Assembly (NCBI RefSeq): GCF_025336545.1
Contig: NZ_JAODBU010000002.1
Span: forward strand, 1 to 64,000
Direction of reading: 5' to 3'
From: Eubacterium_U album
Lineage (GTDB): Bacteria; Bacillota; Clostridia; Lachnospirales; Lachnospiraceae
DNA: 64,000 nucleotides
Part shown: one piece after another, positions 8,017-15,659 of the stretch
How positions within the stretch are numbered: position 1 is the first letter of the stretch
Layout: each line of letters opens with the position of its first letter
Position numbers and translations under genes: made by a program
The notes under the pieces: model-generated
What the model was told of the DNA's origin: nothing
Database searches by the model: none
What the model saw: only the letters and a program-made list of their open reading frames with translations

Positions 8017-8994
8017 CTACTGACCTGCTTCTTCATCCTCGCTTTCGCTGTAGCAATTATTTAGGATTTTTTTTATGCATTGATTTATTTCATTTCTTTC
8101 TTTACATTCTGCCTTCTTTTTTCCTTCACATTTAGGTGGCTCTAATTCTAATGGTTTAACATTCTGAAGTAGCAAATCACCCTCTACAAATTTTAGACAT
8201 GGATTACTTTCAGCTTCATGTGTATTCATTTTAGGTGGTATAGTTTTTCCAATTGTATTAAATTTATATGCTTCATAGTATACAGTTCTCAAATATAATG
8301 TTATGCCTGCTGACATTGTACCTGTTGCCGGATCAAACTCCATAACTTTAGCAACTGCATTCATATTAATTCCATTTTCCACTGTATTATAATACATATT
8401 AAATCCTACATAATTAATAAAATATTCATTATAATTATTATAAACAGAGGATGCTCCATACGGTGCATACATATCTACTGTTACACTCCTTGGATTTGTA
8501 TCAGGATCGTAATTCGTAGTTCCTACAGCTGGAAGATATACAGCCTCTAGTGGTACTGTAGCAAGATATTTTTTGCAACTGTCAAATAATCTTACATTAA
8601 ACACAACTCTTAAATCCGTTAATTTTACCCTTAAGCAATTTGCTCTTCCCGGTATTGTAGTTACAGTTGAAAATACAGGTGGATTTCCCATCTCCTGCTG
8701 TTCTTCTTCTGTATATTCAACATTTTCTTCTTCTCCTGTTAAAAATCCTTTTCCTGAGTATATTTTTATATTTGCAACTAATAATTGAACATAACTTGTT
8801 GTAGGATATTGAGTCAAAATATTCTGCGGAATAGTTATCGTTCTACAGAGGTTAATTCCTACTTCATCATATATTACAGGAGCAAACACAGATAATTCTT
8901 CCGGCTCCCCGCAAGATGGTCTGATGCAAACATCACACTCTCTTTTACAACAGTTACAGCACTCATCGCAATCCATCACCTTGTACTCTGACAT
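8017..8994 (-). CDS. Unrecognised protein with an eight-cysteine N-terminal cluster
   Basis: A 325-residue protein of no family I recognise. Residues 9-28 hold eight cysteines (DCDECCNCCKRECDVC, then PSC). The middle is beta-rich with many Tyr and Asn (YDEVGINLCRTITIP, YNNYNEYFINYVGFNMYYN). The C-terminus is charged with four more Cys (KCEGKKKAEC, QCIKKILNNC). No signal peptide or membrane helix is seen. Beta-rich, Cys-heavy non-secreted proteins in clostridia include spore-coat components, but that is only a guess. The gene is divergent from the coiled-coil gene at 9287, with the fold-back repeat between them, and it has its own terminator. Confidence 0.75.
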   Translation of the reverse strand: MSEYKVMDCDECCNCCKRECDVCIRPSCGEPEELSVFAPVIYDEVGINLCRTITIPQNILTQYPTTSYVQLLVANIKIYSGKGFLTGEEENVEYTEEEQQEMGNPPVFSTVTTIPGRANCLRVKLTDLRVVFNVRLFDSCKKYLATVPLEAVYLPAVGTTNYDPDTNPRSVTVDMYAPYGASSVYNNYNEYFINYVGFNMYYNTVENGINMNAVAKVMEFDPATGTMSAGITLYLRTVYYEAYKFNTIGKTIPPKMNTHEAESNPCLKFVEGDLLLQNVKPLELEPPKCEGKKKAECKERNEINQCIKKILNNCYSESEDEEAGQ

Positions 8995-9076
8995 ATTGTA
9001 TCTCCATATTTTGTTTACTTTATTTTATGCCAAAATATTCATAATGTTCATTTTCAAGAATATATTTTATTACATA

Positions 9077-9253
9077 ATTGTGGGAGATGAAATAGTTATC
9101 GAAAGAACGCTCGCGCTGCTTGTCACTCGCAGCAGTTCTAAATTTCCAAATATATTTTGCTATTAGGACTTTTAGTCCTAAGCAAAATATATCTGTCAAT
9201 TTGAACCGGCGGTGACAAATGCTCTTTCTTATAGTTATTTCATCTCCCACAAT
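9077..9253. mobile_element. Fold-back (MITE-like) repeat of about 177 bp
   Basis: The ends are inverted copies of ATTGTGGGAGATGAAATA (9077-9094 and its complement ending at 9253). The arms keep pairing inward (GAAAGA...TTGTCAC against its complement near 9213-9235). The centre holds a second palindrome, ATATTTTGC...TTAGGACTTTTAGTCCTAA...GCAAAATAT. It encodes nothing convincing and no target duplication is clear. The shape is that of a non-autonomous fold-back element; no transposase with matching ends is in the window. Confidence 0.65.
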
Positions 9254-9286
9254 AGTGATTTAAAAGATATTAAAAGGAGTATTTGT

Positions 9287-10051
9287 ATGTATAAAATTAC
9301 ACAATTAGAATCCGGACAACCGGTTATATTTTATTTAGAAAATGAAAAAGTTACTATGTACTCAATTAATTCAGGAAGAATCCGAAATCACGGAATTATT
9401 TTTACTGATGTAGAGTCTGATTTTGATATTTGTTCTGATTTAAAACTCATTCATTACATATCCCTTAATCATCAGACCGTTATTTCTTCAATGGATAACC
9501 TTAATATACGTGAAGATTATATCATTGAAGGAAATGTTACAAGTTCTAATATTGAAAATACAAATTTCAAATTTATTCAATTTTATAATTGCCTGAACAT
9601 TTTTTATTGCAGTCATAATTTAAAAGACAGTCATTTTTCCATAAGGGTTAGCAGATACACAACATTTGCCAAAGATTTTACGTTGTTAAAATCAGACAAA
9701 ATAATTTCCGGTTTTAATGTATTTTCATCCGATTCTTTATTATATTTATTTGTATTCTATTCTTCACAGGATTTTGATATATACAGTGTAAATTCAGATT
9801 ATTCTATTGTAAATTTATTATCTAAACAGTATAATTCTTCTAATCCTGATTCATCATCTAATCTAACAAAGCACACTGATAAGGAATTAGAAAAATTACA
9901 GGCTTATTTCAACCAAATATTAGATGATAAAAATTCAGAAATTGAAAATTTAAAAGAAATTCAGACTAGCATCACTAATCAATACAATGAATTAGCTGAT
10001 TATACCGGAAAACTCCAAGACGAAGTCAGAAAGCTTCGCTGCAACTATTAA
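9287..10051 (+). CDS. Unrecognised protein with C-terminal coiled coil
   Basis: A 254-residue protein, family not recognised. Residues 1-190 look like an all-beta domain with repeated hydrophobic/aromatic strands (FKFIQFYNCLNIFYCS, LLYLFVFYSSQDFDIYSV). A Ser/Asn-rich linker (NSSNPDSSSN) leads to a coiled coil of about 50 residues (DKELEKLQAYFNQILDDKNS onward). There is no signal peptide. I start at 9287, where AAAAGGAG precedes ATG; an in-frame ATG at 9212 lies inside the fold-back repeat and has no ribosome site. It is followed after 27 bases by the DUF1294 gene and is divergent from the Cys-rich gene. Confidence 0.75.
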   Translation: MYKITQLESGQPVIFYLENEKVTMYSINSGRIRNHGIIFTDVESDFDICSDLKLIHYISLNHQTVISSMDNLNIREDYIIEGNVTSSNIENTNFKFIQFYNCLNIFYCSHNLKDSHFSIRVSRYTTFAKDFTLLKSDKIISGFNVFSSDSLLYLFVFYSSQDFDIYSVNSDYSIVNLLSKQYNSSNPDSSSNLTKHTDKELEKLQAYFNQILDDKNSEIENLKEIQTSITNQYNELADYTGKLQDEVRKLRCNY

Positions 10052-10078
10052 TTTTTATTTACAGAAAGTGAGGTACCT

Positions 10079-10357
10079 ATGAAATATGAATTACTTATTT
10101 TGTATTTATTGATAATAAATATTTCAGCATTTATTCTTTATGGAATTGATAAACAGAAGGCTATAAAGCATAAATTTAGAATAAGTGAAAACACTTTAAT
10201 TTTTTCTGCATTTATTGGTGGCTCGGTGGGTGCATTTCTTGGAATGCAGTTTTTCAGGCATAAAACAAAGCACCCCAAATTCATTATTGGAGTGCCTGTT
10301 TGTTTTATTATAAATGTTATTATCATTCTGTATATTTTAGGAATAATTGAATTCTAA
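10079..10357 (+). CDS. DUF1294 family small membrane protein
   Basis: A 92-residue protein with three hydrophobic segments: residues 4-22, 40-58 and 70-90. The conserved DUF1294 pattern is visible in GIDKQKAIKHKFRISENTL, then GGSVGAFLGMQFFRHKTKHP and the FIIGVPV helix. Function of the family is unknown. A GTGAGG ribosome site precedes ATG. It follows the coiled-coil gene by 27 bases and is probably transcribed with it. Confidence 0.85.
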   Translation: MKYELLILYLLIINISAFILYGIDKQKAIKHKFRISENTLIFSAFIGGSVGAFLGMQFFRHKTKHPKFIIGVPVCFIINVIIILYILGIIEF

Positions 10358-10429
10358 TATACTTTCTTATAAAAATTCAAATTAATATTCAAAAGACATC
10401 AGTATAATTAAACACTATAACATTAATTC

Positions 10430-12220
10430 TTACTGTTCTTTTTCTTTCAAATCTAATTTAATCTGAAGTTCCTGTAACTGAACATCATCAACTACATTTG
10501 GTGCATCTGTCATAAGACATGATGCATCTTTTACTTTAGGGAAAGCGATAACTTCACGAATATTATCTTCTCCTGCCATATGCATTACAAGTCTGTCTAA
10601 TCCATAAGCAAGTCCTGCGTGTGGAGGTACACCGTATTTAAATGCAGTTAATAAGAAACCAAATTTTTCATTTGCCTGTTCAGGTGTAAATCCAAGTGCT
10701 TCAAACATCTTAGCCTGTACATCTGCCTGATGAATTCTCACACTACCGCCACCTAATTCTGTACCATTTAATACAATATCATAAGCTTTCGCACGAACAC
10801 GTCCCGGATCAGAAATCAAATACTGAATATCTTCTTCCATAGGCATTGTAAATGGATGATGCATTGCAAGGAATCTTCCCTGTTCATCTGACCATTCAAA
10901 CTGTGGAAATTCTGTAATCCATAAGAAGTTCCATTTTCCTTCAGGAATTATATCCATCTGTTTTGCAAGTTCAAGTCTTAATGCTCCAAGAGAATCCCAT
11001 ACAACTTTATTCTTATCTGCAGCAAATAACAATAAATCTCCAGGTTCTCCACCCATAGCGGCAATAAGATTATTCATTTCTTCTTCTGTCATAAATTTAG
11101 CAAATGAAGATTTAATTGTTCCATCTTCATGCATTGCAATATAGGCAAGACCTTTTGCGCCATAAGTCTTTACAAATTCAACAAGGGCATCAATTTTCTT
11201 TCTTGCCATTTCACCCTGTCCTTTAGCATTTAAACCACGAACAGTTCCACCATTTGCTACTGCTCCTGAAAATACACCAAATCCGCAATCCTTAACAACG
11301 TCAGTAACATTGATAAGTTCCATTCCAAAACGTGTATCAGGCTTATCTGAACCGTATCTGTCCATTGCTTCCTGCCATGTCATTCTTGGAAGTGGCAATG
11401 TAACATCTACTCCTAATACTTCTTTCCATAATGCCTGAAGCATTCTTTCATTAACATCTAAAATATCATCTACATCAACAAATGATAATTCCATATCAAG
11501 CTGTGTAAATTCAGGCTGCCTGTCTGCTCTTAAATCTTCATCTCTAAAGCATTTTGCTACCTGAAAATATCTATCACATCCTGAACACATAAGAAGCTGT
11601 TTTAATACCTGTGGTGACTGAGGAAGTGCATAAAATGTTCCCGGATGAACACGGCTAGGCACTAAGTAATCTCTCGCACCTTCTGGTGTACTTCTGTTAA
11701 GAATAGGTGTCTCAATTTCAAGAAATCCTTCATTTGCCATAAACTTTCTAACAAATGTTGTTACATCTGATCTTAACTTAAGATTTTTCTGTAAATGAGG
11801 TTTTCTTAAATCAAGATATCTATATTTAAGTCTTAATTCATCTTTTGTATTTGCATCATCATCTACCGGAATTGGGGGTGTCTCTGATTCAGATAAAATT
11901 CTTAAACTTGTAACATTTATTTCAATATCACCTGTTTCCATAGATTCATTAACTGAACCTGCTCTCTTATTTACAGTTCCTACAGCAGCAATTACGAATT
12001 CGTTTCTTAATTTTCCTGCTTTTTCAAATACTTCTTTGTCATTATCATCAAATACAAGCTGAAGAAGACCTGAACGGTCTCTTAAATCTACGAAAATAAG
12101 ACTTCCTAAATTTCTTTTCTTCTGAACCCAGCCCATAACTGTAACTGTTTCACCAATATTTTTGTTTGATACTTCTGTACATCTGTGACTTCTATGAAGT
12201 CCCTGCATTGATTCTGCCAT
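10430..12220 (-). CDS. aspS: Aspartyl-tRNA synthetase
   Basis: A 596-residue class II synthetase of bacterial type. It has an N-terminal OB-fold anticodon domain (VTVMGWVQKKRNLGSLIFVD), motif 2 (CFRDEDLRADRQPEFTQLD), a GAD insertion domain at about residues 280-420, and motif 3 (GLAYGLDRLVMHMAGEDNI). It charges tRNA-Asp and may be discriminating or non-discriminating; no gatCAB is in the window to help decide. It follows hisS by 20 bases with AGGAGGAGAGTC before ATG, so the two are co-transcribed, as is common in Firmicutes. Confidence 0.97.
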   Translation of the reverse strand: MAESMQGLHRSHRCTEVSNKNIGETVTVMGWVQKKRNLGSLIFVDLRDRSGLLQLVFDDNDKEVFEKAGKLRNEFVIAAVGTVNKRAGSVNESMETGDIEINVTSLRILSESETPPIPVDDDANTKDELRLKYRYLDLRKPHLQKNLKLRSDVTTFVRKFMANEGFLEIETPILNRSTPEGARDYLVPSRVHPGTFYALPQSPQVLKQLLMCSGCDRYFQVAKCFRDEDLRADRQPEFTQLDMELSFVDVDDILDVNERMLQALWKEVLGVDVTLPLPRMTWQEAMDRYGSDKPDTRFGMELINVTDVVKDCGFGVFSGAVANGGTVRGLNAKGQGEMARKKIDALVEFVKTYGAKGLAYIAMHEDGTIKSSFAKFMTEEEMNNLIAAMGGEPGDLLLFAADKNKVVWDSLGALRLELAKQMDIIPEGKWNFLWITEFPQFEWSDEQGRFLAMHHPFTMPMEEDIQYLISDPGRVRAKAYDIVLNGTELGGGSVRIHQADVQAKMFEALGFTPEQANEKFGFLLTAFKYGVPPHAGLAYGLDRLVMHMAGEDNIREVIAFPKVKDASCLMTDAPNVVDDVQLQELQIKLDLKEKEQ

Positions 12221-12240
12221 GACTCTCCTCCTATTTTTCT

Positions 12241-13500
12241 TTATGCTAAAGGATTTTTATAAAATTCTTTAAATTCATTATATCCCTGTTCTTCTAACTG
12301 ACTCTTCTGGAATTTTTTGTTCTTATTCATTCTTGCAACAAGAACCTGATTTCCTGTTTTTCTTTCTTCCTGTGCTTTAGCGATTACTTCACATAATCTT
12401 TCACCATTAACACCTTTTTCTATTAAATAAGCTACCTTCTTATTCTCTGTTGGAACTTTAAATCCCTGTTCCATTAACAATAAAACGATTCTTTCAAATC
12501 CAATAGAAAATCCACACGCAGGAACATCTCTTCCTGTAAAATTACCAACCATCTTATCGTAACGTCCACCGCCACCGCAGCTTCCGCCAAATTCAGGGAT
12601 TGCAATTTCAAATATTGTTCCTGTATAATATGACATTCCTCTAACCAATGTTGGATCAAATACTATTTCAAATTCTGAAGCTTTAGTAGCTCTTACACTA
12701 TCAATAATTTCTTCCATCCACTGCTTTACGTCATCGTCCATAAATCCGTCTAATTTTTCTGCTAAATAAGTAACCGGATTTTCTTTGTTTTCAATTTCTT
12801 TGAATAAATTTGTGTATTTTTCTACTGATTCTTCATCAAAATCATACTTAATAAGTTCTTCTTTTACACCTTCAAGTCCAATCTTATCCATCTTATCAAG
12901 AATGATAAATACACTATCATAACTTTCTTCCGGGAATCCACTATATGCAGCCATTGCCTTTAAGATTCTTCTTTCGTTAATACGAATCTGGAAATTCTTG
13001 AATCCAAGTTTGCCAAGCGTTGTTGTTGTTGCAAGAATAAGTTCGATTTCTGCAAGATTACTTGGTTCACCTAATATATCAATATCGCACTGCATAAACT
13101 GACGATATCTTCCTCTCTGTGGTCTGTCAGCTCTCCATACATTGCCCATCTGTAGTGCCTTAAATGGTGAAGGAAGATTATTTGCATTATTTGAATAAAA
13201 TCTAACAAGAGGTACTGTCAAATCATATCTCAAACCATTATCAACAACATCCATTTCTGTCTGTGCTGTTTCAAGATTTAATTTTTCTCCTCTTTTTAAA
13301 ATCTTAAAAATCAGCTTTTCATTTTCTCCACCCTGCTTGTTACTTAAGTTAGCAATATTTTCAACACAAGGTGTTTCTATCTGAGTAAATCCAAAAGCAC
13401 TATATGTTTCTTTAATTACGTCCATTACGTAGTTTCTTATCTTCATTTCCTCCGGAAGAATTTCTTTCATTCCGGTAACCGGTTTTTTACTTAAGGCCAT
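12241..13500 (-). CDS. hisS: Histidyl-tRNA synthetase
   Basis: A 419-residue class II synthetase. Motif 1 lies in the ETPCVENIANLSNKQGGENE region, motif 2 in WRADRPQRGRYRQFMQCDID, and the histidine-specific RGMSYYTGTIFEI and CGGGGRYD motifs are present. The C-terminal anticodon domain is short: HisRS usually ends with a longer alpha/beta domain, and here KVAYLIEKGVNGERLCEVIA onward is about 75 residues. The final SQLEEQGYNEFKEFY tail looks atypical but no frameshift is evident. It lies 75 bases after hemZ and directly before aspS. Confidence 0.95.
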   Translation of the reverse strand: MALSKKPVTGMKEILPEEMKIRNYVMDVIKETYSAFGFTQIETPCVENIANLSNKQGGENEKLIFKILKRGEKLNLETAQTEMDVVDNGLRYDLTVPLVRFYSNNANNLPSPFKALQMGNVWRADRPQRGRYRQFMQCDIDILGEPSNLAEIELILATTTTLGKLGFKNFQIRINERRILKAMAAYSGFPEESYDSVFIILDKMDKIGLEGVKEELIKYDFDEESVEKYTNLFKEIENKENPVTYLAEKLDGFMDDDVKQWMEEIIDSVRATKASEFEIVFDPTLVRGMSYYTGTIFEIAIPEFGGSCGGGGRYDKMVGNFTGRDVPACGFSIGFERIVLLLMEQGFKVPTENKKVAYLIEKGVNGERLCEVIAKAQEERKTGNQVLVARMNKNKKFQKSQLEEQGYNEFKEFYKNPLA

Positions 13501-13575
13501 CTTATTTCTCCTCTATTTAACACTGATTTAACTATAAAATTTTACACTCTTTTTGTGAAATACTCAACCTTTTAT

Positions 13576-15015
13576 TTATAATTTGTCAAAGTATTCTTTT
13601 TTTCTAGCAATCATTTCATCAATTCTATCAATATATTGGTCTACATTCTTTACATTATCTATTCTTTTTGCACTTAATCTGTCTTCTGACATAATTTTCG
13701 TTGTGCCGCCCGCTCCAAGTGCAAAAACATCCTGTCTGTCTCCCATCATCAAAATATTATACAGGCATTCTTTGCCATAAACTGAATATCCGACATTTTC
13801 CTGATTTCCAGCCATATTCTTTTGTCTATATAAATAATACGGTTTCATATTCATTTCTTTTGAGTAATCCATTGTAATATTCATTAATTTAGAATTATTT
13901 TCATAAGTATAATCCTGATATTTTTCTTTTTCAGTATTAAGTCTGGCTGCTCTTTTTACTGCTAATGAATGTACTGTAAGACTTTCCGGATTAAGTTTTT
14001 TCGTCTCCTCCATTGAATGTCTAACCATATCTACCGTCTCATTAGGAAGTCCTATTATAAAGTCCATATTTATATTGTCAAAGCCTTTTTTTCTTGCAAG
14101 ATTAAAGGCTTTAATAACCTGCTCTACAGTATGTCTTCTTCCAATTATATCTAAAGTTTCCTGATTCATTGTTTGTGGGTTAATTGATATTCTTGATACA
14201 TTATGTTTTTTTAACATATCTAGTTTATCTGATGTAATACTATCAGGTCGTCCCGCTTCAACCGTAAACTCCTTAACAGTTGAAAAATCAAAATTATCTT
14301 TTAATGCTGTAATTAATTTATCAAGCTGATAAGGCTCTAGTGTTGTGGGTGTTCCCCCACCAATATAAACACTATTAAGTTCCCTGTCTTTTAATCTGCT
14401 TCCTACATATTCTATTTCTTTTATCAATGCATCAACATATGTATCTGTTTTATCTTTGTAAAATGAAACAGAATATGATGTAAACGAGCAATAAAGACAT
14501 GTTGTTGGGCAAAATGGAATACCAATATAAAGGCTATAACCCTGTTTATAATTTATATCCTTTAAAATTTCATGTTCTCTTTTTGCAATATACATTGCCA
14601 AATCTAATTTTTCATCAGAAATCATATACGTTTCTTTCATATATCTTCTGATTTCTTCTTCTTTTTTTCCTTCTTCATAAAGAAGCGCCGGTATTTTTGC
14701 AGGTCTGATTCCCGTCAAATCTCCCCACGGCAATTCTTTTCCTGTATCAATTTGCATTCCACGATATAAAAGCTTTTTAAGAATATTCTTTGTCTCTTTT
14801 CTATTTGAAAAGTCGCATTTTTCATATCCTTCAAAAAGCTTTTTATCATTATCATATAGTTCAAATCTTATTTCATTTTCAAAATAAACCTTAACAATCC
14901 TATAAGAATTATCTACAACCTGGTTTACTTTAAAATCATGTTCTGAATAAAAGGCTTTAACTAATGACTGCACATCATATGCAAACTGTTCAGGCATAAT
15001 CTGTATATCTATCAT
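13576..15015 (-). CDS. hemZ: Oxygen-independent coproporphyrinogen dehydrogenase-like radical SAM protein HemZ
   Basis: A 479-residue radical SAM protein of the HemZ subgroup. After an N-terminal domain of about 160 residues the cluster motif appears as PFCPTTCLYCSF (CxxxCxxC), followed by YIGGGTPTTL and the EAGRPDSI barrel motifs. HemZ proteins are annotated as oxygen-independent coproporphyrinogen III oxidases, although several relatives are haem chaperones (HemW-like), so the reaction is uncertain. Its ATG overlaps the stop of the MBL hydrolase gene by 4 bases (ATGA), the normal order in clostridial relA-MBL-hemZ-hisS-aspS operons. Confidence 0.88.
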   Translation of the reverse strand: MIDIQIMPEQFAYDVQSLVKAFYSEHDFKVNQVVDNSYRIVKVYFENEIRFELYDNDKKLFEGYEKCDFSNRKETKNILKKLLYRGMQIDTGKELPWGDLTGIRPAKIPALLYEEGKKEEEIRRYMKETYMISDEKLDLAMYIAKREHEILKDINYKQGYSLYIGIPFCPTTCLYCSFTSYSVSFYKDKTDTYVDALIKEIEYVGSRLKDRELNSVYIGGGTPTTLEPYQLDKLITALKDNFDFSTVKEFTVEAGRPDSITSDKLDMLKKHNVSRISINPQTMNQETLDIIGRRHTVEQVIKAFNLARKKGFDNINMDFIIGLPNETVDMVRHSMEETKKLNPESLTVHSLAVKRAARLNTEKEKYQDYTYENNSKLMNITMDYSKEMNMKPYYLYRQKNMAGNQENVGYSVYGKECLYNILMMGDRQDVFALGAGGTTKIMSEDRLSAKRIDNVKNVDQYIDRIDEMIARKKEYFDKL

Positions 15016-15635
15016 CTGTAAAATCCTTTTTCAAATTCAATTTTTGTACTATCCATATGTCCCGGTAAAACAACAGTTTCGTCAGGAAGTACTAATAATT
15101 TTGTTTTAATGGAATTAATAATCTGGCTATCACTTCCACCCGGAAAATCCGTTCTTCCACGGCTTGCCTGAAATAATGTATCTCCGCTAAATAACAAGCC
15201 ATGATTTGGCAAATAATAACAGCAGCTTCCCTCTGTATGACCGGGTGTTAATATCATATTCATCAAAATTCCTGCTATTTCAATTTCCTGTCCATCTTTT
15301 AAATAAACATCTGGAGTAACTGTAAATGGTTCTCCGAAATAACTTGTAAGATTTTTTGTAGTATCTGTTATTGTGTCCTTTTCTGCCTCAGAAGCATATA
15401 CTGTTAAATCATATCTTTCTTTAAGCTTGTCTACTGCTCCGATATGGTCAAAATGACCATGTGTAAGGATGATTGCAACCACTTTCATATCCATTGAATT
15501 AATATAATTTGTTATTTTAACAAAATCATCACCCGGGTCCACAATGAATCCTTCTTTTGTATCCTTGTTGCAGCATACATAACAATTTGTATAGCAACTG
15601 CTAACTGTCAAACATTTTATTTCTAACTCTGCCAT
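15012..15635 (-). CDS. MBL-fold hydrolase, glyoxalase II-like (YqgX type)
   Basis: A 207-residue single-domain metallo-beta-lactamase-fold protein. The metal motif is LTHGHFDHIGA, with further ligands in LTPGHTEGSCCYY, FSGDTLF and a terminal VLPGHMD. Size and motif spacing match the YqgX/GloB2 group of hydroxyacylglutathione hydrolase-like enzymes. The substrate is unknown; clostridia usually lack glutathione, so another thioester is likely. It is translationally coupled to hemZ (4-base overlap) and lies 24 bases after relA. Confidence 0.9.
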   Translation of the reverse strand: MAELEIKCLTVSSCYTNCYVCCNKDTKEGFIVDPGDDFVKITNYINSMDMKVVAIILTHGHFDHIGAVDKLKERYDLTVYASEAEKDTITDTTKNLTSYFGEPFTVTPDVYLKDGQEIEIAGILMNMILTPGHTEGSCCYYLPNHGLLFSGDTLFQASRGRTDFPGGSDSQIINSIKTKLLVLPDETVVLPGHMDSTKIEFEKGFYR

Positions 15636-15659
15636 TTAACTTCTCCCATTTTTATTACA

